64,000 nt of DNA from CAVSRC01 sp963750065 (GCA_963750065.1 CAVVPK010000012.1:186001-250000), one strand, 5' to 3'. Shown: positions 54,744 through 63,865, counted from the stretch's first letter. Program-made: numbers and translations. Notes: generated by a model not told the origin, from the sequence alone.

Positions 54744-55197
54744 TTCGCCGATGTCTCGCCTTCAATTGACGACGGAGAATGGCGGCTTTCGCCATTCGTT
54801 ACAACCAACCGCCCAACGTCCCGGATTGGCAGCCGTGGAAGCTGAGTGCCGCCCGTCCGCGAACCGAGCGCGCAGCCTATCAGTCGGAGGCCGCACTTGT
54901 CATCATAGGTCAGGCGCGCGCCGACATATGTCGATTCCGCGAATGCAATGCCCGATGGCATGGCCGCTGTCGTCCGCACGCTCCCGCAACAACGCCACTG
55001 AACGATAGAACATGGGATGTTACATACATGTTATTAAAACAACAGATGCATGTTGTTTCCTCTTGGATCGATGTAGCGATTGTGGTATCTCCCGATCGCC
55101 AGCTTGGCCAATCCTCGTTCAGGTCTGCTCCTGACCCGTCGGGCAGCGAGCACTGGGGAGAGGCGGCCGGACGCTATGAAGGGAAAGATTGAAGAAG
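54744..55197. other. Divergent intergenic control region between the SorC-DhaK fusion and transaldolase genes
   Basis: This 454-base gap holds no convincing gene; frames up to 137 codons here lack domains. It is locally AT-rich around 55010-55060. Within it the hexamers ATGTTA at 55017 and 55028 and ATGTTG at 55050 are spaced 11 and 22 bases, about one and two helical turns. The shared operator candidate at 55037-55056 is listed separately. Confidence 0.6.
55037..55056 (+). promoter_or_regulatory. Candidate operator of the SorC-DhaK regulon, upstream of transaldolase
   Basis: The site reads AAACAACAGA-TGC-ATGTTGT. It includes perfect inverted arms AAACAACA (55037-55044) and TGTTGTTT (55051-55058). 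The same pattern AAACAACAGA-N3-ATGTTRT occurs with identical spacing on the minus strand at 58399-58418, between transketolase and rpiB. It lies about 140 bases before the transaldolase start. Confidence 0.6.
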
Positions 55198-56175
55198 ATG
55201 GACGACAAGCTCTCCGCACTCTCTCGGTATACGATCATCGTCGCCGACACCGGCGACATCGCCCAGATCAAGGCCGTCGGGGCCCAGGACTGCACGACGA
55301 ATCCGAGCCTGATCCTCAAGGCGGCCAGCAAGCCGGAATACGCGGCGCTGATGGACGACGCGGTCGCCTATGCGGTCGCCCACGAACAGGAACCCGAGGC
55401 ACGCGTCGAACTGGCACTCGACAAGCTGGCGGTCAATTTCGGCACGGAACTGACGCGGATCGTGCCCGGCTATGTGTCGACGGAAGTCGATGCGCGTCTG
55501 TCGTTCGATACGGCTGCCACCATACGTCGCGCCGAGCGGGTGATCGCCCTCTACCGGGAAGCGGGCGTCGATCCCAAGCGCATCCTGATCAAGATCGCCG
55601 CGACATGGGAAGGCGTGAAGGCGGCGGCTGCGCTCAAGGAGCAGGGCGTTGCCTGTAATCTGACGCTGATCTTCAGCAAGGCGCAGGCGGCGCTCTGTGG
55701 CTCGGTGGGCGTCTTCCTGATCTCGCCCTTCGTCGGTCGGATCACCGACTGGTACAAGGCCCACGGCGCCGTCGTTACCTCGGCCGAAGACGACCCGGGC
55801 GTCCGTTCGGTCCGCGAGATCTACGACTATTTCCGGGCCTTCGACTACAAGACCGTCGTCATGGGGGCTTCGTTCCGCAATACCGACCAGATTCTCGGAT
55901 TGGCCGGCTGCGACCGGCTGACCATCAGCCCCAACCTTCTTGAGGAACTTCGCGGCATGAAGGGCGACGTGGTTCGCCAGCTCGGGGCGGCGCCCGCGAC
56001 CGGTGAGATCAAGCCGCTGGCGCTCGACGAGCCCAGTTTCCGCTGGCAGCTCAACCAGGACGCCATGGCCACCGAGAAGCTCGCCGAGGGCATCCGCAGC
56101 TTCGCCAAGGATACGGAGACCCTGTGCGGTCTGCTCCGCGACAAGCTGGCGGCCGTGTTGGAGCCGGCGCAGTGA
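55198..56175 (+). CDS. tal: Transaldolase
   Basis: This 325-aa transaldolase (TalB type) transfers a dihydroxyacetone unit between sugar phosphates. The Schiff-base lysine is in RILIKIAATWEG; the N-terminal AQDCTTNPSLILKA and NLTLIFSKAQA are conserved. I prefer ATG at 55198 (MDDKLSALSRYT) over TTG at 55189, since the family begins there and AGGGAAAG lies at a workable distance. It is divergent from the SorC-DhaK gene. A second copy for housekeeping may exist elsewhere; this one is tied to the sugar cluster. Confidence 0.92.
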   Translation: MDDKLSALSRYTIIVADTGDIAQIKAVGAQDCTTNPSLILKAASKPEYAALMDDAVAYAVAHEQEPEARVELALDKLAVNFGTELTRIVPGYVSTEVDARLSFDTAATIRRAERVIALYREAGVDPKRILIKIAATWEGVKAAAALKEQGVACNLTLIFSKAQAALCGSVGVFLISPFVGRITDWYKAHGAVVTSAEDDPGVRSVREIYDYFRAFDYKTVVMGASFRNTDQILGLAGCDRLTISPNLLEELRGMKGDVVRQLGAAPATGEIKPLALDEPSFRWQLNQDAMATEKLAEGIRSFAKDTETLCGLLRDKLAAVLEPAQ

Positions 56176-56225
56176 CATCGGTCGCCGGCCCGCTCGCTTG
56201 AGCGGCGGACCGGCAGGCAGCAAAC

Positions 56226-56254
56226 GGCCGGAAAGTGCGTCGCGCTTTCCGGCC
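56226..56254. terminator. Hairpin between convergent transaldolase and transketolase genes
   Basis: Arms GGCCGGAAAG (56226-56235) and CTTTCCGGCC (56245-56254) form a perfect 10-bp stem with a 9-base loop. It can serve both converging transcripts. The T-tract is short. Confidence 0.6.
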
Positions 56255-56307
56255 TTGTCATGTCGATCGGCCGGCCGGCGGTAAAACCCACCGGCCGCAA
56301 ACACACC

Positions 56308-58335
56308 TCAGCCCCCGTCAAGGAGCGCCCGCGCACGGGCGACGATGGCTTCTTGGGTGATGCCGAATTCGGAATAGAGGCGTTCGGCCGGGGCCGAAGC
56401 GCCAAAGCTGTCGAGACCGATAACATCGTCCTCGCTGTCGACGTAGCGCGTCCAGCCGAACTTGCCGGCCGCCTCGACCGCGATTCGCGGCGCCGTGCCC
56501 AGCACGCTCTGGCGATAGGCAAGCGACTGCTCCTCGAACAGCTCCCAGCACGGCATGGAAATCACGGCAACCGAAAGCCCCTGGCCATGGAGATCCTCCG
56601 CCGCCGATATGGCCAGGGACACTTCGGTCCCGGTCGCCAGAAGCGTCAGGTCGCGCTCGCCGCCGAAGGAGCGCACGAGATAGGCGCCCTGGGCCGTGAT
56701 GTTGTCGCCGGTGCTCTCGCCGCTGCCATCGCGCAGTTGCGGCACCGCCTGGCGCGACAGCGCGAGCAACGATGGCCGGGTGCGATTGCGGAGCGCGACG
56801 TCCCAGCACTCGAGCGTTTCGACGACATCCGCCGGCCGAAAGACCAGCAGGTTCGGGATCGCCCGCAGCGATGCCAGATGCTCGATCGGCTGATGGGTCG
56901 GACCGTCCTCGCCGAGACCGATCGAATCGTGGGTCATGACGTAGATGGTGCCGATGCCCATCAGCGCTGACAGGCGGATCGCGCCGCGCGCATAGTCGGA
57001 GAACACCAGGAAAGTGCCGCCGTAAGGGATCAGGCCGCCATGAACGGACATGCCGTTCATGGCCGCGCTCATGGCGAATTCGCGGACGCCATAGCCGATG
57101 TAGCGTCCGGAATTCGCTCGGGTGAACTGGCTGTCGACGGCGGCGACGCGCGTGAGGTTGGATCCGGTGAGGTCGGCCGAGCCACCGACCATCTCCGGCA
57201 CGGCGACGGTGATCGCCTCGAGCGCAATCTGGCTCGCCTTGCGGGTCGCCACCTTGAGCGGCTTCCGGTACAGCTGGGCCTTGAGGGCCGCGACGGCGTC
57301 GCTATAGCCCGACGGCAGTTCCCCGGCCATGCGGCGCACGAATTCGCTCCGTGCGGCTGCCGGTGCGGCAGCCAGCCTTTCTTCCCAAGCTCTGCGGGCG
57401 GCCGCGCCGCGGGCGCCAATGGCCCGCCACTGCTCCAGCAGGTCGGCCGGGATTTCGAAAGGGGCGCCCTCCCAGCCGAGCGCCGCCTTGGTCGCGGCGG
57501 CTTCCTCAGTGCCGAGCGGCGCGCCGTGGCTCGATTCCCTGCCGGCCTTGTTGGGCGAACCGAAGCCGATCACCGTCTTCATCGCGATCAGGGAAGGGCG
57601 TGCGGTCTCAGCCTTGGCAGCGGCGATGGCGGCGTCAAGCGCCTCTGCATCGTGGCCGTTGCAGGACTGGACATGCCAGCCGCAGGCGGCGAAACGCGCC
57701 GGCACGTCTTCGGAGAAACTGATGCTGGTCGCGCCATCGATGGTGATGCCGTTGTCGTCGTAGAGGAGCACCAGCTTGCCGAGGCCGAGGTGGCCGGCCA
57801 GCGAAATCGCTTCCTGGCCGATGCCCTCTTCAAGGCAGCCATCGCCGGTGAAGACATAGGTATGGTGGTCGACGAGGTCGGCACCGAACTCGTCGGCCAG
57901 CCGCCGCTCGGCGATCGCCATGCCGACGGCGCCGGCAAGGCCCTGGCCGAGCGGCCCGGTGGTGGTCTCAATGCCCCTTGCATGGCCGTATTCGGGATGG
58001 CCGGCGGCGCGCGACCCCCACTGGCGGAAGGCCTTGAGCTGGTCGAGGGGCATGTCCTGGTAGCCGGTCAGATAAAGCAGTGCGTAGAGCAGCATGGAAG
58101 CGTGGCCGTTGGACAGCACAAGCCGGTCGCGGTCGGGCCAATCCGGGCGGCTGGCGTCGAACTTCAGATGCCTGGAAAACAGCACGGTGGCGGCATCCGC
58201 CATGCCGAGCGGCGCGCCCGGATGGCCGGATTTGGCCGCCTCGACCCCATCGATGGCCAAGGCACGGATGCAATTGGCGAGGTGGAACGTGTCGGGCGCC
58301 GCCGCCCTTTCCCGGACCAAGGTGTCAACGTTCAT
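56308..58335 (-). CDS. tkt: Transketolase
   Basis: This 675-aa thiamine-diphosphate enzyme has the full-length bacterial layout. The cofactor motif begins GDGCLEEGIGQEAISLAGHLGLGKLVLLYDDNGITIDG. The substrate-binding His residues are in GHPGAPLGMA and HDSIGLGEDGPTHQPIEHL. It shifts two-carbon units in the pentose-phosphate network. The start at 58335 follows GGAGATCAG. It is transcribed from the control region shared with rpiB, in which two copies of the candidate operator lie. Confidence 0.93.
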   Translation of the reverse strand: MNVDTLVRERAAAPDTFHLANCIRALAIDGVEAAKSGHPGAPLGMADAATVLFSRHLKFDASRPDWPDRDRLVLSNGHASMLLYALLYLTGYQDMPLDQLKAFRQWGSRAAGHPEYGHARGIETTTGPLGQGLAGAVGMAIAERRLADEFGADLVDHHTYVFTGDGCLEEGIGQEAISLAGHLGLGKLVLLYDDNGITIDGATSISFSEDVPARFAACGWHVQSCNGHDAEALDAAIAAAKAETARPSLIAMKTVIGFGSPNKAGRESSHGAPLGTEEAAATKAALGWEGAPFEIPADLLEQWRAIGARGAAARRAWEERLAAAPAAARSEFVRRMAGELPSGYSDAVAALKAQLYRKPLKVATRKASQIALEAITVAVPEMVGGSADLTGSNLTRVAAVDSQFTRANSGRYIGYGVREFAMSAAMNGMSVHGGLIPYGGTFLVFSDYARGAIRLSALMGIGTIYVMTHDSIGLGEDGPTHQPIEHLASLRAIPNLLVFRPADVVETLECWDVALRNRTRPSLLALSRQAVPQLRDGSGESTGDNITAQGAYLVRSFGGERDLTLLATGTEVSLAISAAEDLHGQGLSVAVISMPCWELFEEQSLAYRQSVLGTAPRIAVEAAGKFGWTRYVDSEDDVIGLDSFGASAPAERLYSEFGITQEAIVARARALLDGG

Positions 58336-58384
58336 TCCTGATCTCCTCTTGCGACGCCCCGGGGCAAAATCACAAAAATCTCAC

Positions 58385-58437
58385 ATAACAACATCATCAT
58401 AACATAATTCTGTTGTTTTGCAGGAGAATTATGTTAT
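58385..58437. promoter_or_regulatory. Candidate operator region between transketolase and rpiB
   Basis: A perfect 13-bp inverted repeat pairs ATAACATAATTCT (58399-58411) with AGAATTATGTTAT (58425-58437). On the minus strand 58399-58418 reads AAACAACAGA-ATT-ATGTTAT, matching the site before transaldolase. A further ATAACA lies at 58385-58390. The AT-rich block stands out sharply in the GC-rich surroundings and is placed to control both divergent genes. Confidence 0.65.
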
Positions 58438-58587
58438 ATCTCTCTCGAACGCTGGTTGGGCGTCGCAATCCGCAACCCTCTTGTGACGATTGCGACAGCG
58501 GGGCGGTTTTGTGCTTACCCGCGTTGCGCCGGGTGATACCGTCTGCGGCACGACGCAAAGGACCGGCGCCAGGTAAGGAGGACATCC

Positions 58588-59049
58588 ATGAAGGTGGCAG
58601 TTGCGGGCGACAGCGCTGGCGAAGGCTTGGCGCACACTCTCGCCGAGTATCTCAAGGCGCGTTTCGACGTTTCAGAGGTGTCACATACCGAGAAGGGCCC
58701 CGATCCGTTCTATGCCAACACGGCCGATCGCGTGGCTTCTGCGGTGATGGCCGGGACCTACGACCGGGCAATTCTCGTCTGTGGCACTGGCATCGGAATG
58801 TGTATCAGCGCCAACAAGGTGCCAGGCATTCGCGCAGCCCTCACCCATGACGCCTATTCCGCCCAGCGTGCCGCGCTTTCGAACAATGCCCAGGTCATCA
58901 CGATGGGCTCTCGGGTTGTGGGCGTCGAGCATGCCAAGGTGATTGCAGACAATTTTCTTGCAAATACTGAGAACTTTGATTCGAATGGACCTTCAGCCAA
59001 CAATGTTAAGGCGATTAGCGCGGTCGATTCTAAATACTCCAAACGCTAG
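58588..59049 (+). CDS. rpiB: RpiB/LacA/LacB family sugar-phosphate isomerase
   Basis: This 153-aa isomerase is probably cytosolic and dimeric. The active-site region CGTGIGMCISANKVPGIRAAL contains the catalytic Cys, and the phosphate-binding HDAYSAQRAALSNNAQVITMGSR follows. Members convert ribose/ribulose 5-phosphate, allose 6-phosphate, or, in erythritol clusters, erythrulose 4-phosphate to erythrose 4-phosphate. The neighbouring kinases make a tetrose or other ketose phosphate plausible. ATG at 58588 follows AAGGAGG. The last 30 codons and the 70 bases beyond are clearly AT-rich compared with everything around. Confidence 0.88.
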   Translation: MKVAVAGDSAGEGLAHTLAEYLKARFDVSEVSHTEKGPDPFYANTADRVASAVMAGTYDRAILVCGTGIGMCISANKVPGIRAALTHDAYSAQRAALSNNAQVITMGSRVVGVEHAKVIADNFLANTENFDSNGPSANNVKAISAVDSKYSKR

Positions 59050-59759
59050 TCCGATTTTGTAGTCTTCGAATCAGCCAACATAAGCAGGGCGCACGAAGTA
59101 TATATCCGCCAAGGTAGCCGCATTCATTGCGACTGCCTTGGCGTCAACCCGTATTGAACGCCGATCCAGCTTGCAGATCGTTCCCGGGCTGGGGCGGGCC
59201 ACCGCGCGAATCTAGTGCCCGGCGAAGGTTTGCCGAACGCGCCGACCCTGCCGGGTGCAGCGCGGCCAGATCGCGCCGATTTGGTGCCCGCATGCGCGGG
59301 GGAAAACGCCGGAATTCCATCTGCACCGCACCCACTCAACGACCGCGTTGCGCCACCGCCGCAGGGCTCCATCCGGTGCTCCAACGCGCGCATGAAGCCG
59401 TGTGAACGTTGGTCGGTGGCGCAAGAAGCGAGCCGGCGCAGCGTGTCCCGGCCGGCGGATTTCGCCGGATTTGGGCCGGCATGCTGCGTCTTTTTGGCCG
59501 GGTGAAGAGTTGGCATTGACAAATGTCGACATCAGGGCGAACGTTGTCAAAATTCGTGGCGTATGGAAAATGCGCCGACCAAATAGACGCCCCGGCGGAC
59601 TGACGTCAGGGGTGCCTGGGAGGAAGCCAATGGGATCGCTTCGCGCGACTGGGGGACCACAGCCGTCCTTTGGCGGCGACGCGGCCGTGTCCGATAGCGG
59701 CGGACTTCAGGTCCACGATGGCCGGCTAATCATCTGATCTGAGGAAATGGAAAGACGCT
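59050..59759. other. Long intergenic region before the dhaKL-ABC operon
   Basis: No gene is supported in these 710 bases; open frames of 60-130 codons on both strands have no domain, ribosome site or coherent neighbours. At 59516-59550 the arms TTGACAA and TTGTCAA are inverted with a 21-base spacer, and within it ATGTCGACAT (59523-59532) is a perfect palindrome. These could form an operator or a -35 element for the downstream operon. The rest shows no feature I can name. Confidence 0.45.
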
Positions 59760-60761
59760 ATGCAGCGTTTCATCAACGACGCGGATGAGGTTGTCGAGGA
59801 TACCCTCAAGGGCTTCGTCAAAGCCCATGCCGATATCGTCCGCCTCTCCGGCAAGAATGCGCGTGTCATCGTCGCCAGAGAGGCCCCGATCGACGGCAAG
59901 GTCGGCGTGATCACCGGCGGCGGTTCCGGGCACGAGCCGGCATTCCTGGGTTACACCGGCCGCAACCTGCTCGACGCGGTCGCTGTCGGCGAGCTGTTTT
60001 CCTCCCCCACCGCAAAAAGCTTCCTCGACGCTGCGCGCGAAGCCAACGCCGGCAAGGGCGTCGTCTGTCTCTACGGCAACTACGCCGGCGACAACATGAA
60101 CGTCAAAATGGCGATCAAGCTTGCCGCCAAAGAAGGCATTGAAATTGCCACTGTCGTCGCCAATGACGACGTCTGTTCGGCCTCTCCCGAGGAGCGCGAG
60201 AAGCGTCGCGGCGTCGCCGGCGAAATCTTCATGTGGAAGTGCGGCGGCGCCAAAGCCGCCGAGGGCGCGAGCCTCGACGACGTTCGTGCCACCGCCCAGA
60301 AGGCGATCGACAGCTGCCGCTCGATCGGCGTCGGCCTTGGACCCTGCACGCTTCCGTCCGTCGGCCACCCGAACTTCGTGATCGAGCCCGGCACGATGGA
60401 GGTCGGCATTGGCCATCACGGCGAGCCCGGCGTTCGCGTCGAATCGCTGAAGACGGCGGCCGAAGTCGGCAGGCAGATGGCCGACATCGTGCTTGACGAC
60501 CACAATCTCGCGGCCGGCACGGAGGTCGCCGTCCTGATCTCCGGTCTCGGGGCCACGCCGCTCGACGAGCTCTACATCCTCAACGACACGATTGAGACAA
60601 CGATCAGCGGACGCGGGCTCATGATCCACAAGACCTATGTCGGCAACTACTTCACGTCGCTCGACATGATCGGTGCGACGTTGACGGTCATGGCCCTCGA
60701 CGACGAGCTCAAGCGCCTTCTGGACGTCGATGTCGAGTGTCCGGCGGCGCTGTTGCGATAG
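59760..60761 (+). CDS. dhaK: Dihydroxyacetone kinase subunit K (DhaK)
   Basis: This 333-aa substrate-binding subunit of a DhaKL kinase has the glycine-rich loop ITGGGSGHEP (51-60), the catalytic Asp111 in YGNYAGD and His220 in GHHGEPG, which would hold the ketose as a hemiaminal. It is therefore predicted active. It resembles the DhaK half of the SorC fusion but lacks any DNA-binding part. DhaL follows after 13 bases and a sugar ABC importer after that, suggesting it phosphorylates the imported ketose. Substrate may be dihydroxyacetone, erythrulose or apulose. Confidence 0.92.
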   Translation: MQRFINDADEVVEDTLKGFVKAHADIVRLSGKNARVIVAREAPIDGKVGVITGGGSGHEPAFLGYTGRNLLDAVAVGELFSSPTAKSFLDAAREANAGKGVVCLYGNYAGDNMNVKMAIKLAAKEGIEIATVVANDDVCSASPEEREKRRGVAGEIFMWKCGGAKAAEGASLDDVRATAQKAIDSCRSIGVGLGPCTLPSVGHPNFVIEPGTMEVGIGHHGEPGVRVESLKTAAEVGRQMADIVLDDHNLAAGTEVAVLISGLGATPLDELYILNDTIETTISGRGLMIHKTYVGNYFTSLDMIGATLTVMALDDELKRLLDVDVECPAALLR

Positions 60762-60774
60762 CAGGCAGAGACAG

Positions 60775-61440
60775 ATGCAGTCGTTCCACAACACCTCCGC
60801 TGGCGACATCGTCCTCAATCTCGTCGATGAGATCGTCAAGAACCGGGCCTATCTCAGCGAGATCGACGGCAAGATCGGCGACGGCGACCACGGCGTGAAC
60901 ATGGCCAAAGGCTTCAGCCTCGCCGCCGAGCGCATTCGTGGCAAGGACACGTCGCTCGCATCGGCCCTCGATACGCTCGGCACCGTGCTGATAACCGAGA
61001 TCGGCGGATCGATGGGGCCGCTCTATGGCGTGATGTTCACGCAGTTCGCCGAAGCGATCGAAGACAAGCCCGAGATCGACGCCCAGGCCTTTGGCGCCAT
61101 GCTGGCGAACGGCCTCGACGGCATCCAGGCCATCGGTTCGGCCAAGGTCGGCGACAAGACACTGCTCGATGCCCTCGTTCCCGCGATCGCTGCCTTCAAC
61201 GGAGCATTGGCCGCAGGCAAATCGTTCGACAAGGCGCTCGATGCACTCATCGTCGCTGCCGAAAAGGGCCGCGACAGCACCAGGGAGATGACCGCCAAGG
61301 TCGGTCGGGCGAGTCGCCTCGGCGAACGGTCGATCGGTGTGCTGGATGCCGGCGCGACCTCCTGCGCGCTGATCCTCAAGACCCTGGCGCTCGGCGCCGA
61401 AGAGAAGCTCGCGGCCGCAAAGGGGGAGCTGATCCAGTGA
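60775..61440 (+). CDS. dhaL: Dihydroxyacetone kinase subunit L (DhaL)
   Basis: This 221-aa ADP/ATP-binding subunit for the DhaK just upstream has the metal-binding EIDGKIGDGDHGVNM loop near residue 31, GGSMGPLYG, GDKTLLDAL and SRLGERSIGVLDAGATS. Start ATG 60775 follows GGCAGAGACAG. Compared with the copy at 51870 it has a different N-terminus and keeps DGDHG instead of DADHG. A 133-base spacer separates it from the permease gene; in it a short frame contiguous with the permease reads GALAGAIAKSHLARDGV, which I do not recognise. Confidence 0.92.
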   Translation: MQSFHNTSAGDIVLNLVDEIVKNRAYLSEIDGKIGDGDHGVNMAKGFSLAAERIRGKDTSLASALDTLGTVLITEIGGSMGPLYGVMFTQFAEAIEDKPEIDAQAFGAMLANGLDGIQAIGSAKVGDKTLLDALVPAIAAFNGALAAGKSFDKALDALIVAAEKGRDSTREMTAKVGRASRLGERSIGVLDAGATSCALILKTLALGAEEKLAAAKGELIQ

Positions 61441-61573
61441 CGCCAGATCGTGAGCAACGCGTGGGACGTCGAATACCGGCAGGTTTGGGACGATCGGCGC
61501 ACTGGCCGGTGCGATCGCCAAATCTCATCTGGCGCGCGACGGCGTGCCGGACGACCGGGTGAGGGAGGGCCAG

Positions 61574-62545
61574 ATGGATCGCCAGTTGAATTTTCTTGTC
61601 GCGGTGAACGTGTTGGTGCTGGTCGCCGCCGTGGCGATCGCCGGCACCACCTTCGTCAACATCTACAATCTTCAGTCAATGGCGGTGCAGATTCCCGAAC
61701 TGGGTCTGCTGGCGATTGGCGTGACCCTGGCGATGATCTCCGGCAATGGCGGGATCGACTTGTCGGGCATTGCGGTGGCCAACCTGTCGGGCATCACCGG
61801 CGCCCTCGTGGTACCGCTTGTGGTTTCGCCCGATGACTTTCCTCTGACCTACGTCTTCGTGTTCGCTGCGGTATGCCTCAGCGTTGGTCTGGTCAGCGGC
61901 CTCATCAACGGCTTCCTCGTGTCGCGTGCCAGCTTGACGCCAATCATCGCCACGCTGGGCACGTCGCTCGCTTTCACCGGCGTCAGCGTCGTTCTGACCA
62001 ACGGTTCAGGCGTGCGCCTCGGCTATATCGAGCCGCTCGACAACTTCGGCCACATGCCGGTCTTCGGCGTGCCGATCTGCTTCGCCGTGTTCATCGCGAT
62101 CGCGTTGGCGATTGGCGGGGTCCTTCGTTTCACCCCCTTCGGCATGCGCCTCTACATGTTGGGCAGCAATGCCAGGGCGGCACGCTTCGCTGGCTTCAAT
62201 CAGAAGCGGCTGTTGATGGTGGCCTACACATTATCGAGCGTTCTGGCATCGATTGCCGGCTTCATCATCGCTGCCCGCATCTCCAGCGTGAAGTGGGACT
62301 ACGGCTCGTCCTACGTGCTCATCGCCATCCTCATCGTCGTCATGGCCGGTGTGCGGCCAAGCGGCGGATACGGAAAGATAACCTGCGTGGTGTTGTCGGC
62401 AGCTGCCCTGCAGATGCTGTCGAGCATGTTCAACTTCCTCAACATCTCGAATTTCTTCCGAGATTTTGCCTGGGGGTTGTTGCTGCTGATGTTCCTCGCG
62501 GTTTCGAGAATTGACCTTCGAGCCTGGCTTTCACCGCAGCACTGA
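61574..62545 (+). CDS. Sugar ABC transporter permease (RbsC/AraH/LsrCD family)
   Basis: This 323-aa inner-membrane permease has about nine hydrophobic segments, the pattern of ribose- and autoinducer-2-type importers. Conserved-looking stretches are LGLLAIGVTLAMISGNGGIDLSGIAVANLSG and GSNARAARFAGFNQKRLLMVAYTLSSVLASIAGFI. The ATG at 61574 follows GAGGGAGGGCC. It is encoded between DhaL and the binding protein. Only one permease gene is in the window; a second may lie beyond the end, or this one may work as a homodimer. Confidence 0.86.
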   Translation: MDRQLNFLVAVNVLVLVAAVAIAGTTFVNIYNLQSMAVQIPELGLLAIGVTLAMISGNGGIDLSGIAVANLSGITGALVVPLVVSPDDFPLTYVFVFAAVCLSVGLVSGLINGFLVSRASLTPIIATLGTSLAFTGVSVVLTNGSGVRLGYIEPLDNFGHMPVFGVPICFAVFIAIALAIGGVLRFTPFGMRLYMLGSNARAARFAGFNQKRLLMVAYTLSSVLASIAGFIIAARISSVKWDYGSSYVLIAILIVVMAGVRPSGGYGKITCVVLSAAALQMLSSMFNFLNISNFFRDFAWGLLLLMFLAVSRIDLRAWLSPQH

Positions 62546-62630
62546 TCCGGTTGTCAGCCAGGCTCAGCGCGATCGCCCTCTCGTGCGCATTAAGACAAAG
62601 AGGGTTCTTAGGAGAGGAAGGAGAACTGAC

Positions 62631-63635
62631 GTGGCCTTATGGAACAAAGTCGCTCTTGGTGCCCTAATGCTTGGCACCTTCATCGGCACTAGCAGCATTG
62701 CCACCGCCGGCGATCAAACGATCGTCACGGTCGTCAAGCTCGCCGGTGAGACCTGGTTCACCCGCATGGACCAAGGTGTCAAGGAATACGGGGAAAAGAC
62801 GGCCGGCGTGGCGACCAGCGAAATCGGCCCGGGCAAAGCCGACGCCGCTCAGCAGGAACGCCTCATCGAAGACCTCATCGCCAAGAAGGTCGATGCCATC
62901 GCCGTGGTCCCGTTCGATCCGCCGATGCTTGAGGGCGTTCTCAAGCGCGCCATGGATCGTGGCATCAAGGTGATGACGCACGAAGCGGACAACCTCAAGA
63001 ACACCCAAGTGGACATGGAGGCGTTCGATAACGCCGCCTTCGGTGCCCACTTCAACGACCAGCTCGCCAAATGCATGGGCGAGAAGGGCACCTGGACCAG
63101 CTTCGTCGGTTCGCTCGGCAGCCTGACCCACGTCCAGTGGGCCGATGCCTCGGCGGCGAATGCCGCGGAGAAGTACCCGGACATGAAGCTCGTTTCGGCC
63201 AAGAACGAGTCCTTCAACGACGCCAACACGGCCTACAACAAGACCAAGGAACTGCTGAAGAAGTATCCTGACATCAAGGGTATCGAAGGCGGCTCGGCGG
63301 TCGACGTGATCGGCATCGGTCGCGCTCTCGAGGAAGCCGGACTGGTCGGCAAGATCTGCGTCTACGGCATCGGCATGCCCAACGACACCAGCCGCTACCT
63401 GAAGAGCGGCGCGGTCACCGGCATCAGCCTGTGGGATCCCAAGGACGCCGGCTTTGTCATGAACAAGATCGCCGACATGCTCGTCAAAGGCGAGGAGTTC
63501 AAGGACGGCATGGACCTCGGCGTGCCGGGCTACACCAACATGCATCTGACGCAGGGCAAGGGTAAGGGCATTATCCTGACCGGTCAGGCCTGGATCGATG
63601 TCAACAAGGACAACCTCGATAAGTACAACTTCTGA
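62631..63635 (+). CDS. Sugar ABC transporter substrate-binding protein (periplasmic-binding family 2, LsrB/RhaS-like)
   Basis: This 334-aa exported protein begins with GTG at 62631 after GGAGAGGAAGGAGAA. The signal peptide is about residues 1-24 (VALGALMLGTFIGTSSIATA). The mature part has the type I fold with RLIEDLIAKKVDAIAVVPFDP and GVITGISLWDPKDAGFVM-like GAVTGISLWDPKDAGFVMNK, as in LsrB and RhaS proteins that bind small sugars. An earlier in-frame ATG lies within the permease gene and is rejected. It should bring the cluster's sugar to the importer. Confidence 0.87.
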   Translation: MALWNKVALGALMLGTFIGTSSIATAGDQTIVTVVKLAGETWFTRMDQGVKEYGEKTAGVATSEIGPGKADAAQQERLIEDLIAKKVDAIAVVPFDPPMLEGVLKRAMDRGIKVMTHEADNLKNTQVDMEAFDNAAFGAHFNDQLAKCMGEKGTWTSFVGSLGSLTHVQWADASAANAAEKYPDMKLVSAKNESFNDANTAYNKTKELLKKYPDIKGIEGGSAVDVIGIGRALEEAGLVGKICVYGIGMPNDTSRYLKSGAVTGISLWDPKDAGFVMNKIADMLVKGEEFKDGMDLGVPGYTNMHLTQGKGKGIILTGQAWIDVNKDNLDKYNF

Positions 63636-63656
63636 GTCACGCTTTCGACCCGAAGG

Positions 63657-63687
63657 CGACCGCCGCGCATCGACGCGGCGGTCGTTT
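63657..63687 (+). terminator. Hairpin after the binding-protein gene
   Basis: Arms CGACCGCCGCG (63657-63667) and CGCGGCGGTCG (63674-63684) form a perfect 11-bp stem with loop CATCGA, followed by TTT. It may partly end transcription after the abundant binding protein; the ATPase gene follows 180 bases later. Confidence 0.72.
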
Positions 63688-63865
63688 CCCGGACCGGAAC
63701 AGCCGCCGGCCTGTCTGTTCGGTCGGCGTCGCTCAGCAAGGCGTCTTGTCAAATCTCGCGGAGCCTTGGCTCCGCACGCAAATCGCCTGGTTCATCGTCG
63801 GCTGACGGTTGGCGACGAACTGCCAAATTGAACCTCTCGGAGCCGGATTTCCCGGGCATTTGGAA

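Noticed and set aside
59124..59522. A 132-codon minus-strand frame in the gap after rpiB
   Set aside because: Its Arg/Pro/Ala-rich translation matches no family, it has no ribosome site, and competing frames of similar length overlap it.
61441..61573. Short frame before the permease (GALAGAIAKSHLARDGV) as an independent gene
   Set aside because: It is under 45 codons, has no start codon with a ribosome site, and runs into the permease frame; a relic or chance frame cannot be separated.
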